Of a stretch of DNA of 64,000 bases, positions 1 through 9,428 are shown piece after piece. Origin of the DNA: Actinomycetota bacterium (GTDB lineage Bacteria; Actinomycetota; Actinomycetes; Actinomycetales; Dermatophilaceae). The notes beneath the pieces were generated by a model. It had not been told where the DNA came from and did no database searches. It was given only the letters and a program-made list of their open reading frames with translations. Both the position numbers and the translations under genes were made by a program. Every line of letters begins with the position of its first letter. The stretch's first letter is position 1. The DNA lies in contig JAIUNK010000018.1 in the NCBI GenBank assembly GCA_020161845.1, positions 1 to 64,000 of the forward strand, in the 5' to 3' direction.

Positions 1-111
1 CGCGCCTGGCTCCACATCATCTGGCACTGCTGGCAAGACCACCAGACCTACGACCCCGCCCAGCACCGCGCACTCCAGCGCGTCCTGGCCACCCAAACCC
101 AGGCGGCTTGA
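1..111 (+). mobile_element. 3' end of an IS110-type transposase gene (partial)
   Basis: The first 36 codons read in frame 1 to a TGA at 109-111 and end a protein that begins outside the window. The readable tail contains AWLHIIWHCWQDHQTYDP and then ALQRVL, which resembles the C-terminal end of IS110/IS116-type (DEDD) transposases of actinobacteria. Only this tail is visible, so activity and element boundaries cannot be judged. It runs toward secD, whose stop codon is only 11 bp away. It therefore sits exactly where secF is expected. Confidence 0.6.
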
Positions 112-122
112 CATAGGGCTTC

Positions 123-2150
123 TCATGCGGTCACCTCCGCGCCGTCGCCGGTACGCCGGGTGGGGCGGGCCTGCCGGGCCAGCGCGGGCGCCTCGGCCAC
201 TCGGCCGCGCCCGCGGTAGCGCGGGACCGCCCCCAATCGGTCGGGGGACAACCCGGACCACGGATGCCCGCCGCCGAAGAACTTCGTCGTCGCCAACAGG
301 GTGAGCAGCGGGTGCGTGAACAGGAAGGTCACCAGCACATCCAGGGCGGTGGTCAGCATGAGCATGAACGCGAACCCGCGCACGTTGCTCGCGGCGAGCA
401 GATAGAGCACGGCCGCCGCCAGGAAGTTCACCGCGTCGGAGATGAGGATGGTGCGCTTGGCGCGGGCCCAGCCGGTCTCCACCGCGGCCTGCAGCGCGCG
501 GCCCTCACGGATCTCGTCGCGGACCCGTTCGAAATAGACGATGAAGCTGTCCGCGGTGGTGCCGATCGCGACGATCGCGCCGGTCACGCCGGCCATGGTC
601 AGTCGCAGGTTCTGGCTCCACCCGAACAGGGTCAACATGAGATAGGTCAGCAGAGCGACGACCGCGATGGAGGCAACGGTGACGAAGCCGAGGGCGCGGT
701 ACTGGAACAGCGAGTAGACGACGACGAGCAGCAACCCGATCAGGCCGGCGATGATGCCCTTGCGGAGCTGATCGCCGCCGATCGTGGGGCTGATGTCCTG
801 CAGCTCCTGGGCCTGGAAGCTCATCGGCAGGGAGCCGAACTTCAGCTGGTCGGCGAGGAGCTTGGCGCTCTCGGCGGTGAAGTTGCCGCTGATCTCGGCG
901 GAGCCGTCGAGGATGGCACTGCTGAAGTACGGCGCGGAGATGACCCGGCCGTCCATCACCACCGCGAGCTGGTTGGCGGGCTGCTGCAGGCCGACCATGA
1001 GCTGGCTGACCGCGGCGTACACGTCCGTCGGGTAGCCGCCCTGCATCCGCAGGTTGACCACCCACTTGCCGGTCGTGGCTCCGTTGACCATTTGAGGGCC
1101 GCTGTTGGCGTCGGCCAGGGCGTCGCCGGTGAGGATGGCGGGGCCGAGCACGTACTTCTCGGTGACCTGGTTGTTCGCCTGGGGGTTGACGCTGCCGCAG
1201 ATCACCTGGGGCTTGGTGAGGTCTTCCGTGGTCGGGTCGAAGTCCTTCTGTGGGCATTGCAGCGCGATCGCGGCCTGCTGGACCTCGGCCGTCAACCACG
1301 CCTGGTTGGTCGCATATTGCGCCAGCCGCTTGGGGTCGTTCTTGACCGCCTCGGACCATTGGGGGGCGGCGTTGGGGTCGGCGGGGGCGCTGGTGAACGG
1401 GTTGGCGGCCGGGGCCGTCGGCGCGGGAGCGGGAGCCGCCGGAGTCGTGGCTGGGGTCGTCGCTGCGGGCGTGGCGGCGGTGGTGCCGGCGGGCGCGGGC
1501 GTCGTCGGGTCGACCGCGGGCCCGACGGCCGGCGCGCCGGCGGTGCGCAGCGCCTCGGGCAGGACGCCCCGGGCCGCGCTGGTGGTGCCGGCCGGCGCGG
1601 CGGGTGTGGCGGGAGCGGTCCCGGGCGCGGTTCCGATGCTCGCCGGCTGGGTTCCGGTCGGCGCGCCGGTGGCGCCCGGCAGCGTGGTGGGGTTGCCGGT
1701 CTGCGGCGCGGTGCCGGTCCCGCCGGGCAGGGTTTCCGGTCCGTTCGCGGCGGCCCCGGTCGGCAGGATGGCCAGGACCGGCCGGAAGCGCATCTGGCTG
1801 GACTGCTCCAGCGCGCGCTGCTGCTCCTGGGAGATCTTGCCCGGGACCGTGACCACGACGTTCGTGCCGAGCGTGCTGACCTCGGCCTCCGCGACGCCTT
1901 GACCGTCGACGCGCTTGCGGATGATGTCGACCGCCCGGGAGAGTTCCTCGGTGTTGACGTCTTCGCCCGAGCGCACCTGCGGCCGCAGGATCATCTGCGT
2001 GCCGCCTTCGAGGTCCAGACCCAGTTTCGGGGTCAGGTCCGCCTCGCCCCACCGGTTCACCGCCAGCAGGAAGCCGGCCAGGCCGAGCGTGATCACCAGC
2101 ATCGCCAGCAGCGTGCGGATCGGCGTGCGCCGATGGGGGTTTCTCGCCAT
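123..2150 (-). CDS. secD: Protein translocase subunit SecD
   Basis: Membrane subunit of the SecDF accessory complex, which uses the proton gradient to pull preproteins out of SecYEG. The 675-residue product has one N-terminal membrane segment (about residues 12-31), the SecD motif DLEGGTQM near residue 47, and a large periplasmic region. The C-terminal membrane block (about 465-640) includes VYFERVRDEIREG. A long Ala/Pro/Thr-rich segment (about residues 130-265) splits the first periplasmic domain; such linkers are known in actinobacterial SecD. The gene ends GCATGA, so a possible secF start (complement 126-124) overlaps the stop by four bases, but the frame that follows is not SecF. No yajC lies in the 205 bp between secD and ruvB, where nothing else is recognisable. 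Confidence 0.95.
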   Translation of the reverse strand: MARNPHRRTPIRTLLAMLVITLGLAGFLLAVNRWGEADLTPKLGLDLEGGTQMILRPQVRSGEDVNTEELSRAVDIIRKRVDGQGVAEAEVSTLGTNVVVTVPGKISQEQQRALEQSSQMRFRPVLAILPTGAAANGPETLPGGTGTAPQTGNPTTLPGATGAPTGTQPASIGTAPGTAPATPAAPAGTTSAARGVLPEALRTAGAPAVGPAVDPTTPAPAGTTAATPAATTPATTPAAPAPAPTAPAANPFTSAPADPNAAPQWSEAVKNDPKRLAQYATNQAWLTAEVQQAAIALQCPQKDFDPTTEDLTKPQVICGSVNPQANNQVTEKYVLGPAILTGDALADANSGPQMVNGATTGKWVVNLRMQGGYPTDVYAAVSQLMVGLQQPANQLAVVMDGRVISAPYFSSAILDGSAEISGNFTAESAKLLADQLKFGSLPMSFQAQELQDISPTIGGDQLRKGIIAGLIGLLLVVVYSLFQYRALGFVTVASIAVVALLTYLMLTLFGWSQNLRLTMAGVTGAIVAIGTTADSFIVYFERVRDEIREGRALQAAVETGWARAKRTILISDAVNFLAAAVLYLLAASNVRGFAFMLMLTTALDVLVTFLFTHPLLTLLATTKFFGGGHPWSGLSPDRLGAVPRYRGRGRVAEAPALARQARPTRRTGDGAEVTA

Positions 2151-2355
2151 GAGTGTGCAGTCCTCGAATACGCCAGTGCCGCGAAATCGCGACGCTTCGC
2201 CGGACGCCAGCCACCGGCGAAGACCCGTGCGAGTCTAAGTGAGGCTCAGCGCCGGAGGCGAAACGGCTCGCGGCAGGCCAGGATCCGAACCGCCGGACAG
2301 CTCCACCGGTGCGCCACACGGGTTCTGTGGTGACAGCCGTGGCGCCGATCCAGTC

Positions 2356-3642
2356 CTAGAACCGGCCGCTGGAGCCCTCCCAGGGCAGCTCGTCCTGGCC
2401 GGGCGTCGAGACGCCCGCCGACCCCGACGTACCGGCGGGACCGCCCACCCAGCCGCCCGCACCCGGCGCGCCCGGTGGCGCGGTCAGGCCCAGGTGCGCC
2501 CACGCGATGGGGGAGGCGGCCCGGCCGCGCGGCGTACGCACCATGAAGCCCTCCCGCACCAGGTAGGGCTCGGCCACGGTCTCCACGGTGTCCGGCTCCT
2601 CCCCCACGGCCACCGCCAACGTGGTCAGACCGACGGGGCCCCCACCGAACCGGCGACACAGCGCGTCCAGCACGGCCCGGTCGAGTCGGTCCAGGCCGGC
2701 GACATCGACGTCGAACAGCGCGAGCGCCGCCATCGCGGCCTCGCGATCCACGATGTCGCGGCCGTGCACCTGGGCCCAGTCGCGCACCCGCCGGAGCAGC
2801 CGGTTGGCGATGCGCGGCGTGCCGCGGGACCGCCGTGCGATCTCGGTGACGCCGTCGTCGTGGGTGGCCACCCCGAGCAGACGCGCCGACCGCAGCACGA
2901 TCGAGACCAGGTCCTCCACCTCGTAATAGTCGAGGTGACCGGTGAATCCGAACCGGTCGCGCAGCGGGGCCGGCAGCAGCCCGGCCCGCGTCGTGGCCCC
3001 GACGACGGTGAACGGCGCCAGCTCCAGCGGGATGGCCGTCGCGCCCGGCCCCTTGCCCACGACGATGTCGACCCGGAAGTCCTCCATCGCCAGATAGAGC
3101 ATCTCCTCGGCCGCCCGCGACATCCGGTGGATCTCGTCGAGGAAGAGCACCTCGCCCTCGCTGAGGCTGGACAGGATCGAAGCCAGATCCCCCGCGTGCT
3201 GGATCGCCGGCCCGCTGGTGACGCGGATCGGCGCCTCCAACTCGGCCGCCACGATCATCGCCAGCGTGGTCTTGCCCAGCCCGGGCGGCCCGGACAGCAG
3301 CATGTGGTCCGGCGGGGTACCGCGCCGCTTGGCGGCCTCCAGCACCAGGCCGAGCTGTTCCCGGACCCGGGTCTGCCCAGCGATCTCGGCGAGCCGCTTC
3401 GGGCGCAGCGCCGCCTCGACGCGCCGTTCGTCGTCGGCGTCGAGCCGGCCGTCCAGCGTGGGGTCCACGACGCGGGCGGTGGCGTCGTAGGAGCCGTCGT
3501 CGTTGTGTTGGTACGCCGGGTCGGGTGCGCGGTCGGGGTAGGCCTGATCGGGCTCGGGTCGATGGTCTGCCCCGTACGTCGCGTCAGGCCGGCGCTCGTC
3601 GTACGCGCCGACCTCGACGCCCCGACCGGGTGGGGGCGTCAT
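2356..3642 (-). CDS. ruvB: Holliday junction branch migration ATPase RuvB
   Basis: Hexameric AAA+ motor that drives branch migration with RuvA. Walker A (GPPGLGKTT) and Walker B (LFLDEIHR) are intact, with sensor 1 GATTRAG and the C-terminal winged-helix region. At 428 residues it is longer than the usual 340-350: about 65 extra acidic/Pro-rich residues precede the conserved block [15 protein letters not shown], and a Gly/Pro-rich tail ends the protein. A GTG near residue 58 could be the real start, but the start used gives a four-base ATGA overlap with the ruvA stop, so I kept it. Last gene of ruvCAB. Confidence 0.95.
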   Translation of the reverse strand: MTPPPGRGVEVGAYDERRPDATYGADHRPEPDQAYPDRAPDPAYQHNDDGSYDATARVVDPTLDGRLDADDERRVEAALRPKRLAEIAGQTRVREQLGLVLEAAKRRGTPPDHMLLSGPPGLGKTTLAMIVAAELEAPIRVTSGPAIQHAGDLASILSSLSEGEVLFLDEIHRMSRAAEEMLYLAMEDFRVDIVVGKGPGATAIPLELAPFTVVGATTRAGLLPAPLRDRFGFTGHLDYYEVEDLVSIVLRSARLLGVATHDDGVTEIARRSRGTPRIANRLLRRVRDWAQVHGRDIVDREAAMAALALFDVDVAGLDRLDRAVLDALCRRFGGGPVGLTTLAVAVGEEPDTVETVAEPYLVREGFMVRTPRGRAASPIAWAHLGLTAPPGAPGAGGWVGGPAGTSGSAGVSTPGQDELPWEGSSGRF

Positions 3643-4247
3643 CGTCCGAGCTCCCGCAGCGCGGCCCGCAGGGCCTCGGCGACGTGCGGGCTGGCGCCCA
3701 GCGCCGGGGCGACCCGGTCGAGGGTGTCGTCGGCCTGCTTCGCCGACCAGCCGAGCCCGACGAGGGCCTCGCGCACCTGGTCGCGCCAGGGAGCCGCCGG
3801 GGCCGCGGCGGGCGCGCCGGCGGGACCCGACCCGGGGCCGAGCTGCCCGGCGCCGATCTTGTCGCGCAGCTCCAACACGAGGCGCTCGGCACCCTTCTTG
3901 CCGATCCCGGGGACCTTGGTCAGCGCGGCGACATCACCCGAGGCCAGGGCTAGGCGTAGGGCCTCCGGGGGGTGCACCGCGAGCATCGCCAGCGCCAGCC
4001 GCGGACCGACCCCGGACACCGTCTGGACCACGTCGAAGAGCTCGCGTTCGTCGGCGGAGCCGAACCCGTAGAGGGTCAGCGAGTCCTCACGGACGACGAG
4101 CGAGGTGAACAGACGGGCCGGCGTGCCGGTGCGCAGGGCGGCGGCGGTGCCCGGGGTAGTGCGGACCAGGAGCCCGACTCCCCCGACCTCGACGACGGCG
4201 TGGTCGAGGCCGACATGGGCCGTGGTACCGGCGACGGACGCGATCAT
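3639..4247 (-). CDS. ruvA: Holliday junction DNA-binding subunit RuvA
   Basis: Tetrameric protein that binds four-way junctions and loads RuvB. The 202-residue product begins MIASVAG, typical of the OB-fold N-terminus. It carries two helix-hairpin-helix motifs ([13 protein letters not shown] and [12 protein letters not shown], about residues 71-125), an Ala/Pro linker and the C-terminal RuvB-contact domain. The start is fixed by a four-base ATGA overlap with the ruvC stop; the open frame upstream is only read-through over ruvC. Translationally coupled to both neighbours. Confidence 0.95.
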   Translation of the reverse strand: MIASVAGTTAHVGLDHAVVEVGGVGLLVRTTPGTAAALRTGTPARLFTSLVVREDSLTLYGFGSADERELFDVVQTVSGVGPRLALAMLAVHPPEALRLALASGDVAALTKVPGIGKKGAERLVLELRDKIGAGQLGPGSGPAGAPAAAPAAPWRDQVREALVGLGWSAKQADDTLDRVAPALGASPHVAEALRAALRELGR

Positions 4248-4789
4248 CGGGCCACCCTCCGAGCGCTGGCCTGGGCGCGCCGCTGCACGGCGACTGCGGC
4301 GTCGATGCGCTCCTGGGCGCCGCCCCGCCACAAGTGGCACACCGCGAGGGCCAGCGCGTCGGCGGCATCGGCGGGGCGCGGAGCCTGCTCGAGCCGCAAG
4401 ATCCGGGTGATCATCGTCGTGACCTGCGCCTTGTCGGCGCGTCCATTGCCGGTCACCGCGGCCTTCACCTCGCTGGGGGTGTGCATCGCCAGGGGCAGGC
4501 CCAGCCGCGCGGCGGCCAGCATCGGGATCGCGCTGGCCTGGGCCGTGCCCATGATCGTGGAGACATCGTGGCGGGCGAACACTCGTTCGACGGCGATGGC
4601 GTCGGGCTGGTATCGGGCGATCCACTCGTCGATCTCGGTCTGCACGGTCAGCAGCCGCTCGGCGGTGGCATCCCCGGACGGCGTACGAATCACCCCGACC
4701 GCGACCATCCGCGGCGGGCGACCCAGACCGCCGTCGACCACCCCGAGGCCGCAGCGCGTCAGGCCGGGGTCGACCCCGAGCACCCGCAT
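4244..4789 (-). CDS. ruvC: Crossover junction endodeoxyribonuclease RuvC
   Basis: Dimeric RNase H-fold resolvase that nicks Holliday junctions symmetrically. The 181 residues start [14 protein letters not shown], placing the first catalytic Asp at position 7. A Glu lies in the AVERVF block, and the two C-terminal acidic residues lie in [12 protein letters not shown], as in the family. First gene of the ruvC-ruvA-ruvB operon; ends by overlapping ruvA. The region upstream (4790-5003) holds no gene I can recognise. Confidence 0.95.
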   Translation of the reverse strand: MRVLGVDPGLTRCGLGVVDGGLGRPPRMVAVGVIRTPSGDATAERLLTVQTEIDEWIARYQPDAIAVERVFARHDVSTIMGTAQASAIPMLAAARLGLPLAMHTPSEVKAAVTGNGRADKAQVTTMITRILRLEQAPRPADAADALALAVCHLWRGGAQERIDAAVAVQRRAQASARRVAR

Positions 4790-5003
4790 GTGACCTCCTG
4801 TCGCACATCTGTCCTAACGCGACGGTACCCGCTGCGGTGCTCCCGACCCAGCCGACGCGCCGCGCCGCGGCGCACCGGGAGCCTCACTCGCGGATCGAGC
4901 CCGTGCCGCGTCGTCGTTGAGCCGACTTCTGACGCGGTCAGCCAACCCGGCCGGCAGCACCGACTTGCCACTCCAGCCGCGCCCTGTCGGCACTGTCGAG
5001 CAC

Positions 5004-5275
5004 CCCCGTCAACCTGGTAGTCGTCGTGGCGCCAGGCGGCTTCGACGGCCGCTTCGAGCGCGGCGTCGTCGTACGGCGTCTCGCGGGTCGCGCGGAGTTG
5101 GTCCACGAACCGGTGGTGCAGGATGCGCCGGCGCCAACGGCCTGGCGCGGCCTCGCCGCGGAACGAGTCGCCCCGCTCCAGGGCACGCAGCAAGCTGTCC
5201 TGGACCAGGTCCGCCGCCCGGGCCGACGACCGGCGGCGCTGGCGCGCCAGCGGGTGGGCCTCAGCGGGTCTGGTG
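5004..5275 (-). pseudogene. Remnant of an ECF sigma factor (region 2)
   Basis: Reading the minus strand from about 5275, one frame gives AADLVQDSLLRALERGDSFR, then RWRRRILHHRFVDQLR and a YQVDGG end. This is the -10-recognition core of sigma-70 region 2 in ECF factors, which normally carry QDTLLRA and LRRILHN-like stretches. There is no start of the right type upstream: the frame runs back into the DUF2892 gene. Region 4 is missing, and after YQVD the frame turns into unrelated sequence toward ruvC. I read it as a decayed, truncated sigma gene; the exact ends are approximate. Confidence 0.5.
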
Positions 5276-5470
5276 CCGGTTGGTACTCAGGCCGAGCAGT
5301 CGATACAGCGGGCAGAATCGCACCGTCCCGGTGACGGCCATGAGCACCGCCACGACGAGCAGGACGATGCCCAGCGCCGAGCCGAAGCCGGCGAGATAGG
5401 CACCGACCAGGGCGAGAACGGCAATGACGTAACGGACCATCCGGTCGACCGGTCCGACATTGGTGCTCAT
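5261..5470 (-). CDS. Small DUF2892-type inner-membrane protein
   Basis: A 69-residue protein starting MSTNVGPVDRMVRYVIAV. It has two hydrophobic helices (about residues 12-30 and 31-49) and a C-terminal CPLYRLLG motif, the pattern of the DUF2892/YgaP-like membrane domain often linked to sulfur or thiosulfate handling. The start is supported by AAGGAAG eight bases upstream of the ATG at 5470. It stands alone between yebC and the sigma remnant, and its last codons overlap that remnant. Function unproven. Confidence 0.8.
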   Translation of the reverse strand: MSTNVGPVDRMVRYVIAVLALVGAYLAGFGSALGIVLLVVAVLMAVTGTVRFCPLYRLLGLSTNRHQTR

Positions 5471-5574
5471 GGAAGCTTCCTTTCGCGACGGCCCGGGGGC
5501 CTCTCGTGGCCCCGCATGTGGCGTGGCCTCGGGGTGTGGCACGGTACCGCACGTGCGGCACGGTCCCGCGCCGG

Positions 5575-6345
5575 TCAGTCGTCGGCGTCCAGTTCCGCCG
5601 CGACCTCGTCGCTCACGTCGCCGTTCACCCACACGTTCTGCACGTCATCGCTGTCCTCCAGCGCGTCCACCAGCCGCATCATCCGCCGCGCACCGTCGGC
5701 GTCCAGCGGCACCTCCACGCTGGGCACGAACTCGGCCTCCGCGGAGTCGTAGTCGATCCCGGCCTGCTGCAGGGCGCTGCGCACGCCGACGAAGTCGGTC
5801 GCCTCGGACAGGATGCGGAAGCTGTCGTCGTAGTCCTCGACCTCCTCCGCGCCCGCGTCGAGCACGACCTCCAGCAGCGCGTCCTCGGTGGCCAGGCCGT
5901 CCTTCTGGGCCTTGGGCACCATCACGACGCCCTTGCGGGTGAACAGATAGGCCACCGATCCGGGGTCGGCGAGCGTGCCGCCGTTGCGGGTCAGGGCCGT
6001 GCGCACCTCGGCGGCGGCGCGATTGCGGTTGTCGGTGAGGCACTCGATGAGCACGGCCACCCCGCCGGGGGCGTAGCCCTCGTACGTGATCGTCTGGTAT
6101 TCCGCGCCACCCGCCTCGGCGCCCGAGCCGCGCTTGACCGCACGGTCGATGTTGTCGTTGGGCACCGAGGCCTTCTTGGCCTTCTGGATCGCGTCGTACA
6201 GCGTGGGGTTCCCGCCGGGGTCCCCGCCGCCGGTTCGCGCCGCCACCTCGATGTTCTTGATGAGCTTCGCGAACAGCTTGCCCCGCTTGACGTCGATCGC
6301 GGCCTTCTTGTGCTTGGTCGTCGCCCACTTGGAGTGACCGCTCAT
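5575..6345 (-). CDS. yebC: YebC/PmpR-family protein
   Basis: The 256-residue product begins [20 protein letters not shown], the signature N-terminus of the family, followed by [16 protein letters not shown] and [12 protein letters not shown]. Members bind DNA as transcription regulators or act on ribosomes stalled at proline stretches; which applies here is unknown. ATG 6345 was chosen over the longer frame because the family always starts there and GGGAAAGAAG precedes it. It belongs to the conserved block pdxS-pdxT-yebC-ruvCAB. Confidence 0.95.
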   Translation of the reverse strand: MSGHSKWATTKHKKAAIDVKRGKLFAKLIKNIEVAARTGGGDPGGNPTLYDAIQKAKKASVPNDNIDRAVKRGSGAEAGGAEYQTITYEGYAPGGVAVLIECLTDNRNRAAAEVRTALTRNGGTLADPGSVAYLFTRKGVVMVPKAQKDGLATEDALLEVVLDAGAEEVEDYDDSFRILSEATDFVGVRSALQQAGIDYDSAEAEFVPSVEVPLDADGARRMMRLVDALEDSDDVQNVWVNGDVSDEVAAELDADD

Positions 6346-6463
6346 CGCTGCTTCTTTCCCCTCGACGATGCCGATTCGGCGTTCTCGTAGCCGGCGACGC
6401 GGGCCCGACACCAGCCGCCGCCCGGCTGCGGGCCGCCGCCCCTGGCGGGTGCGCCCTGGTCGA

Positions 6464-6477
6464 GCCGCCGCGGCGGC
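6464..6477 (-). terminator. GC-rich palindrome behind pdxT
   Basis: GCCGCCGCGGCGGC is a perfect 14-bp palindrome starting nine bases past the pdxT stop. It could end or pause pdxST transcription before yebC, but there is no T tract and the fold would have almost no loop. Confidence 0.25.
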
Positions 6478-6486
6478 CTGTCGATC

Positions 6487-7107
6487 TTACCGGCCGCGCA
6501 CCATGCCCACGAACAGCGCGTGGATCCGGTCATCTCCGCTGACCTCGGGGTGGAAGGAGGTGGCCAGCAGGTGGCCCTGCCGGACCGCGACGACCCGGCC
6601 CGCGGCGGGACCCTCCGCGGGACCCTCCGGCACCGTCGCGAGCACCTGCGCCGCCGGACCGACGGACTCCACCCAGGGGGCCCGGATGAACACCGCCCGC
6701 AGCGGCCGGTCCTCGTCCTCGATCCCCCGCACGACCAGGTCGGCCTCGAAGCTGTCCACCTGCCGACCGAAGGCGTTGCGGCGGACGGTCACGTCCAGCC
6801 CACCCAGCGTCTCCTGGTCGGCACGGGCGTCCTCGACCCGGTCCGCCAGCATGATCAGGCCCGCGCAGGACCCGTACGCCGGCATCCCGTCGGCCAGCCG
6901 CGCGCGCAGCGGCTCCTGCAGTCCGAACGCCCGGACCAGCTTGTCGATGGTGGTGGACTCCCCACCGGGGATGATCAGGCCGGTGACGCCGTCGAGCTCG
7001 TCGGGGCGACGCACCGGCACGGCGACGGCGCCGCTGCGGTCCAGGGCCGCCGCGTGCTCGCGGACGTCGCCCTGGACCGCAAGGACACCGATGCGAGGCG
7101 TGGTCAC
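6487..7107 (-). CDS. pdxT: Glutaminase subunit PdxT of pyridoxal 5'-phosphate synthase
   Basis: Class I glutamine amidotransferase-like subunit that hydrolyses glutamine and channels ammonia to PdxS for direct PLP synthesis. The 206 residues show the GGES motif ([10 protein letters not shown]), the nucleophile Cys in YGSCAGLIM and the catalytic His/Glu in SFHPEV. It starts with GTG at 7107, overlapping the pdxS stop by four bases (GTGA). PLP made here would also serve the PLP-dependent enzyme at 34.7 kb. Confidence 0.95.
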   Translation of the reverse strand: MTTPRIGVLAVQGDVREHAAALDRSGAVAVPVRRPDELDGVTGLIIPGGESTTIDKLVRAFGLQEPLRARLADGMPAYGSCAGLIMLADRVEDARADQETLGGLDVTVRRNAFGRQVDSFEADLVVRGIEDEDRPLRAVFIRAPWVESVGPAAQVLATVPEGPAEGPAAGRVVAVRQGHLLATSFHPEVSGDDRIHALFVGMVRGR

Positions 7108-8009
7108 CAGCCGCGCTGAGCCAGGCGGTGCGGCACGGGCACGTCGTCGACGTTGATCCCGACCATCGCCTCGCCCAGGCCGCGGGACACCTCGGCGATG
7201 ACGGCCGGGTCGTCGTAGAAGGTCGTCGCCTTGACGATGGCCGCGGCGCGCTTGGCGGGGTCGCCGGACTTGAAGATGCCCGAGCCGACGAAGACGCCCT
7301 CGGCGCCGAGCTGCATCATCATCGCCGCGTCGGCGGGGGTGGCGATGCCGCCCGCGGTGAACAGCACGACCGGCAGCTTGCCGTTCGCGGCGACCTCCTT
7401 GACCAGCTCGTACGGCGCGGCCAGCTCCTTGGCCGCGACGTACAGCTCGTCCTCGACCATGTTCTGCAGGCGCCGGATCTCCTTGCGCAGGGCGCGCATG
7501 TGGGTGGTGGCATTGGAGACGTCGCCCGTGCCCGCCTCGCCCTTGGAGCGGATCATCGCGGCGCCCTCGGTGATCCGACGCAGGGCCTCGCCCAGGTTGG
7601 TCGCACCGCACACGAAGGGCACCGTGAACGCCCACTTGTCGATGTGGTTCTCGTAGTCGGCCGGGGTCAGCACCTCGGACTCATCGACGTAGTCGACGCC
7701 CATCGACTGCAGCACCTGGGCCTCGACGAAGTGGCCGATGCGAGCCTTGGCCATGACCGGGATCGAGACGGCGTCGATGATGCCGGCGATCATGTCCGGG
7801 TCGCTCATCCGGGACACCCCGCCCTGGGCCCGGATGTCGGCCGGGACCCGCTCCAGCGCCATCACCGCGACCGCGCCGGCATCCTCGGCGATCCGAGCCT
7901 GCTCGGGGGTGACGACGTCCATGATCACGCCGCCCTTGAGCATCTCCGCCATGCCGCGCTTCACGCGGGTGGTGCCGGTGGTCGCGCCGACGGGGGTGGG
8001 GTCGCTCAC
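7104..8009 (-). CDS. pdxS: Pyridoxal 5'-phosphate synthase lyase subunit PdxS
   Basis: TIM-barrel synthase that joins ribose 5-phosphate, glyceraldehyde 3-phosphate and ammonia into PLP. The 301-residue product contains [49 protein letters not shown] with the active-site Lys, and the phosphate-binding [13 protein letters not shown]. Length and motifs match the family. It heads a two-gene operon with pdxT. The 238 bp to the divergent Uma2-like gene should hold its promoter, but I see no clear -35/-10 pair. Confidence 0.97.
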   Translation of the reverse strand: MSDPTPVGATTGTTRVKRGMAEMLKGGVIMDVVTPEQARIAEDAGAVAVMALERVPADIRAQGGVSRMSDPDMIAGIIDAVSIPVMAKARIGHFVEAQVLQSMGVDYVDESEVLTPADYENHIDKWAFTVPFVCGATNLGEALRRITEGAAMIRSKGEAGTGDVSNATTHMRALRKEIRRLQNMVEDELYVAAKELAAPYELVKEVAANGKLPVVLFTAGGIATPADAAMMMQLGAEGVFVGSGIFKSGDPAKRAAAIVKATTFYDDPAVIAEVSRGLGEAMVGINVDDVPVPHRLAQRGW

Positions 8010-8247
8010 GGGGGTGGCCTTTCCTCACGGAACTCATCACGGATCCGGCGGACCGATCGGTCGCCGCAGGCGATCGTAACGCCCGGCAGCCTCGCCCGGA
8101 CGGGCGGTCCCGGGAATCCAGCGGCCTCAGACGACGTTGCGCCTGGTCGCAGAAGCGCTGTGGATAACCCGACGACCCGCGCGGCGGGTCCTGCCACGCT
8201 GGCGGCCATGAACCGGAGTCTGGCCGGAGTTGGCCCGAGGAGGCACG

Positions 8248-8796
8248 ATGGTGGCTATGACGGCGATCTTGCGGGACCGGGAGTGGACCCGTGCTGACCG
8301 GGACGCTCTCCCCGAGGATGGAAAGCGATACGAGATCCTGGATGGGGCACTCCTCGTGACGCCCTCGCCCGCTCCCGGCCACCAGATCGTGCTGATGGGC
8401 CTGATCAGGCAGCTCGACGGCGCGTGCCCGTCCCACCTGCGGCTGCTGACAGCGCCGCTCGACGTCACGCTGGACGAGCGCACGATCCTGCAGCCCGACC
8501 TGCTCGTGGTCCGCCGGGACCGCATCGAGGATCGTGGGGTGCGCGACCGGCCCGAACTGGCCGTCGAGATCCTCTCCCCCAGCACCCAGCGCGTCGACCG
8601 CACCCTCAAGCTCGAGCGCTACCAGCGAGCCGGTACCCCCGCCTACTGGCTCGCCGACCCCAAGGCGCTGACCCTCACGGCGTACGAACTGGTCGACGGC
8701 GACCTCCGGGAGGTCGCGCACGTCACCGCCGGGGCGAGCTGGACGGCCACGACGCCGTACGTCGTGACCATCACCCCCGGCATCTGGCTCGACTGA
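8248..8796 (+). CDS. Uma2-family (DUF820) PD-(D/E)XK-fold protein
   Basis: The 182-residue product has the Uma2 pattern: GKRYEILDGALLVTPSP at the N-terminus, QPDLLVV with the first acidic residue, AVEILSPSTQRVDR with the catalytic-type Glu, then KLERYQRAGTPAYWLADP. The family has a restriction-endonuclease fold but no firm role. AGGAGG four bases before the ATG at 8248 fixes the start; a second ATG nine bases on is possible. It is the only plus-strand gene in this part of the housekeeping block and so looks like a later insertion between pdxS and the pimA group. Confidence 0.85.
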   Translation: MVAMTAILRDREWTRADRDALPEDGKRYEILDGALLVTPSPAPGHQIVLMGLIRQLDGACPSHLRLLTAPLDVTLDERTILQPDLLVVRRDRIEDRGVRDRPELAVEILSPSTQRVDRTLKLERYQRAGTPAYWLADPKALTLTAYELVDGDLREVAHVTAGASWTATTPYVVTITPGIWLD

Positions 8797-8840
8797 CGTC
8801 CCTCGGGCCGGGCCGGGCCGGGCCGGGCGCGAGCCACGGG

Positions 8841-9428
8841 TCAGCCGAGATCGCGGACGTCGTCGTCGAACTCGACGGTGCGCGGCAGGTCGGTGCGTCC
8901 GGCGAGGAAGAACAGCCGCACGAACACATTGCGCCGCAGCCGCAGGACGTCGGTGACCGCGTCGTTGTGGAACCGCCGGGCCATCATCACGCGCTGACCG
9001 GCGGAGTCCAGCCGGTCGAGCGCGGCGCTGGAGACCGCCGAGCCCAACTCGCGCCCGGTCGCGAGATGACTGGCCCGCCCGGGGTCGGTGGGCTCACCGC
9101 CCCCGGCGACGTCGGCCGGCAGGGTCAGCCGGATCGCCCGGGTCAGGTCCGACTCCACGGCCTCGCGGTCGGCCTGGTCGTCGTCGCCGCCCTCCAGGGA
9201 TTCCGTCGCCGCGTCGGCGAGGATGAGCGCGGCGGCTGGATCCACCGCGCCGGAGTTCGCGACCTCCAGGACCGCCTCGGCCCGCCGGACCAGTTGGGCG
9301 TCGAGGGCGGCGTAGGTGCCCTCGACCCGGGTGTGCAGCCGGTGCAACCGGGCCGCGGTATAGGTCAGGTACCACGCGAACGCCAGCAGCACGGCGACGA
9401 TCAGCGTCACGACCTCGATGGTGCTCAC
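8841..9428 (-). CDS. LemA-like single-pass membrane protein
   Basis: A 195-residue protein with one N-terminal membrane helix (TLIVAVLLAFAWYLTYTAA, residues 8-26). A helical cytoplasmic part follows (RLHTRVEGTYAALDAQLVRR), similar to LemA-type and actinobacterial proteins found next to PIM genes. GTG 9428 overlaps the pimA stop by four bases, so it is coupled to pimA. The second half is a charged helical region ending in an acidic tail. No enzymatic motif is visible; the role is unknown. Confidence 0.8.
   Translation of the reverse strand: MSTIEVVTLIVAVLLAFAWYLTYTAARLHRLHTRVEGTYAALDAQLVRRAEAVLEVANSGAVDPAAALILADAATESLEGGDDDQADREAVESDLTRAIRLTLPADVAGGGEPTDPGRASHLATGRELGSAVSSAALDRLDSAGQRVMMARRFHNDAVTDVLRLRRNVFVRLFFLAGRTDLPRTVEFDDDVRDLG

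Noticed and set aside
264-2333. Long open frame on the plus strand opposite secD
   Set aside because: Its protein is Arg/Gly/Asp/Glu-rich low-complexity sequence with no family features; secD on the other strand is certain.
5547-5558. CCGCACGTGCGG palindrome between yebC and the DUF2892 gene
   Set aside because: Short GC-rich palindromes of this kind are frequent by chance here; nothing else supports an operator.
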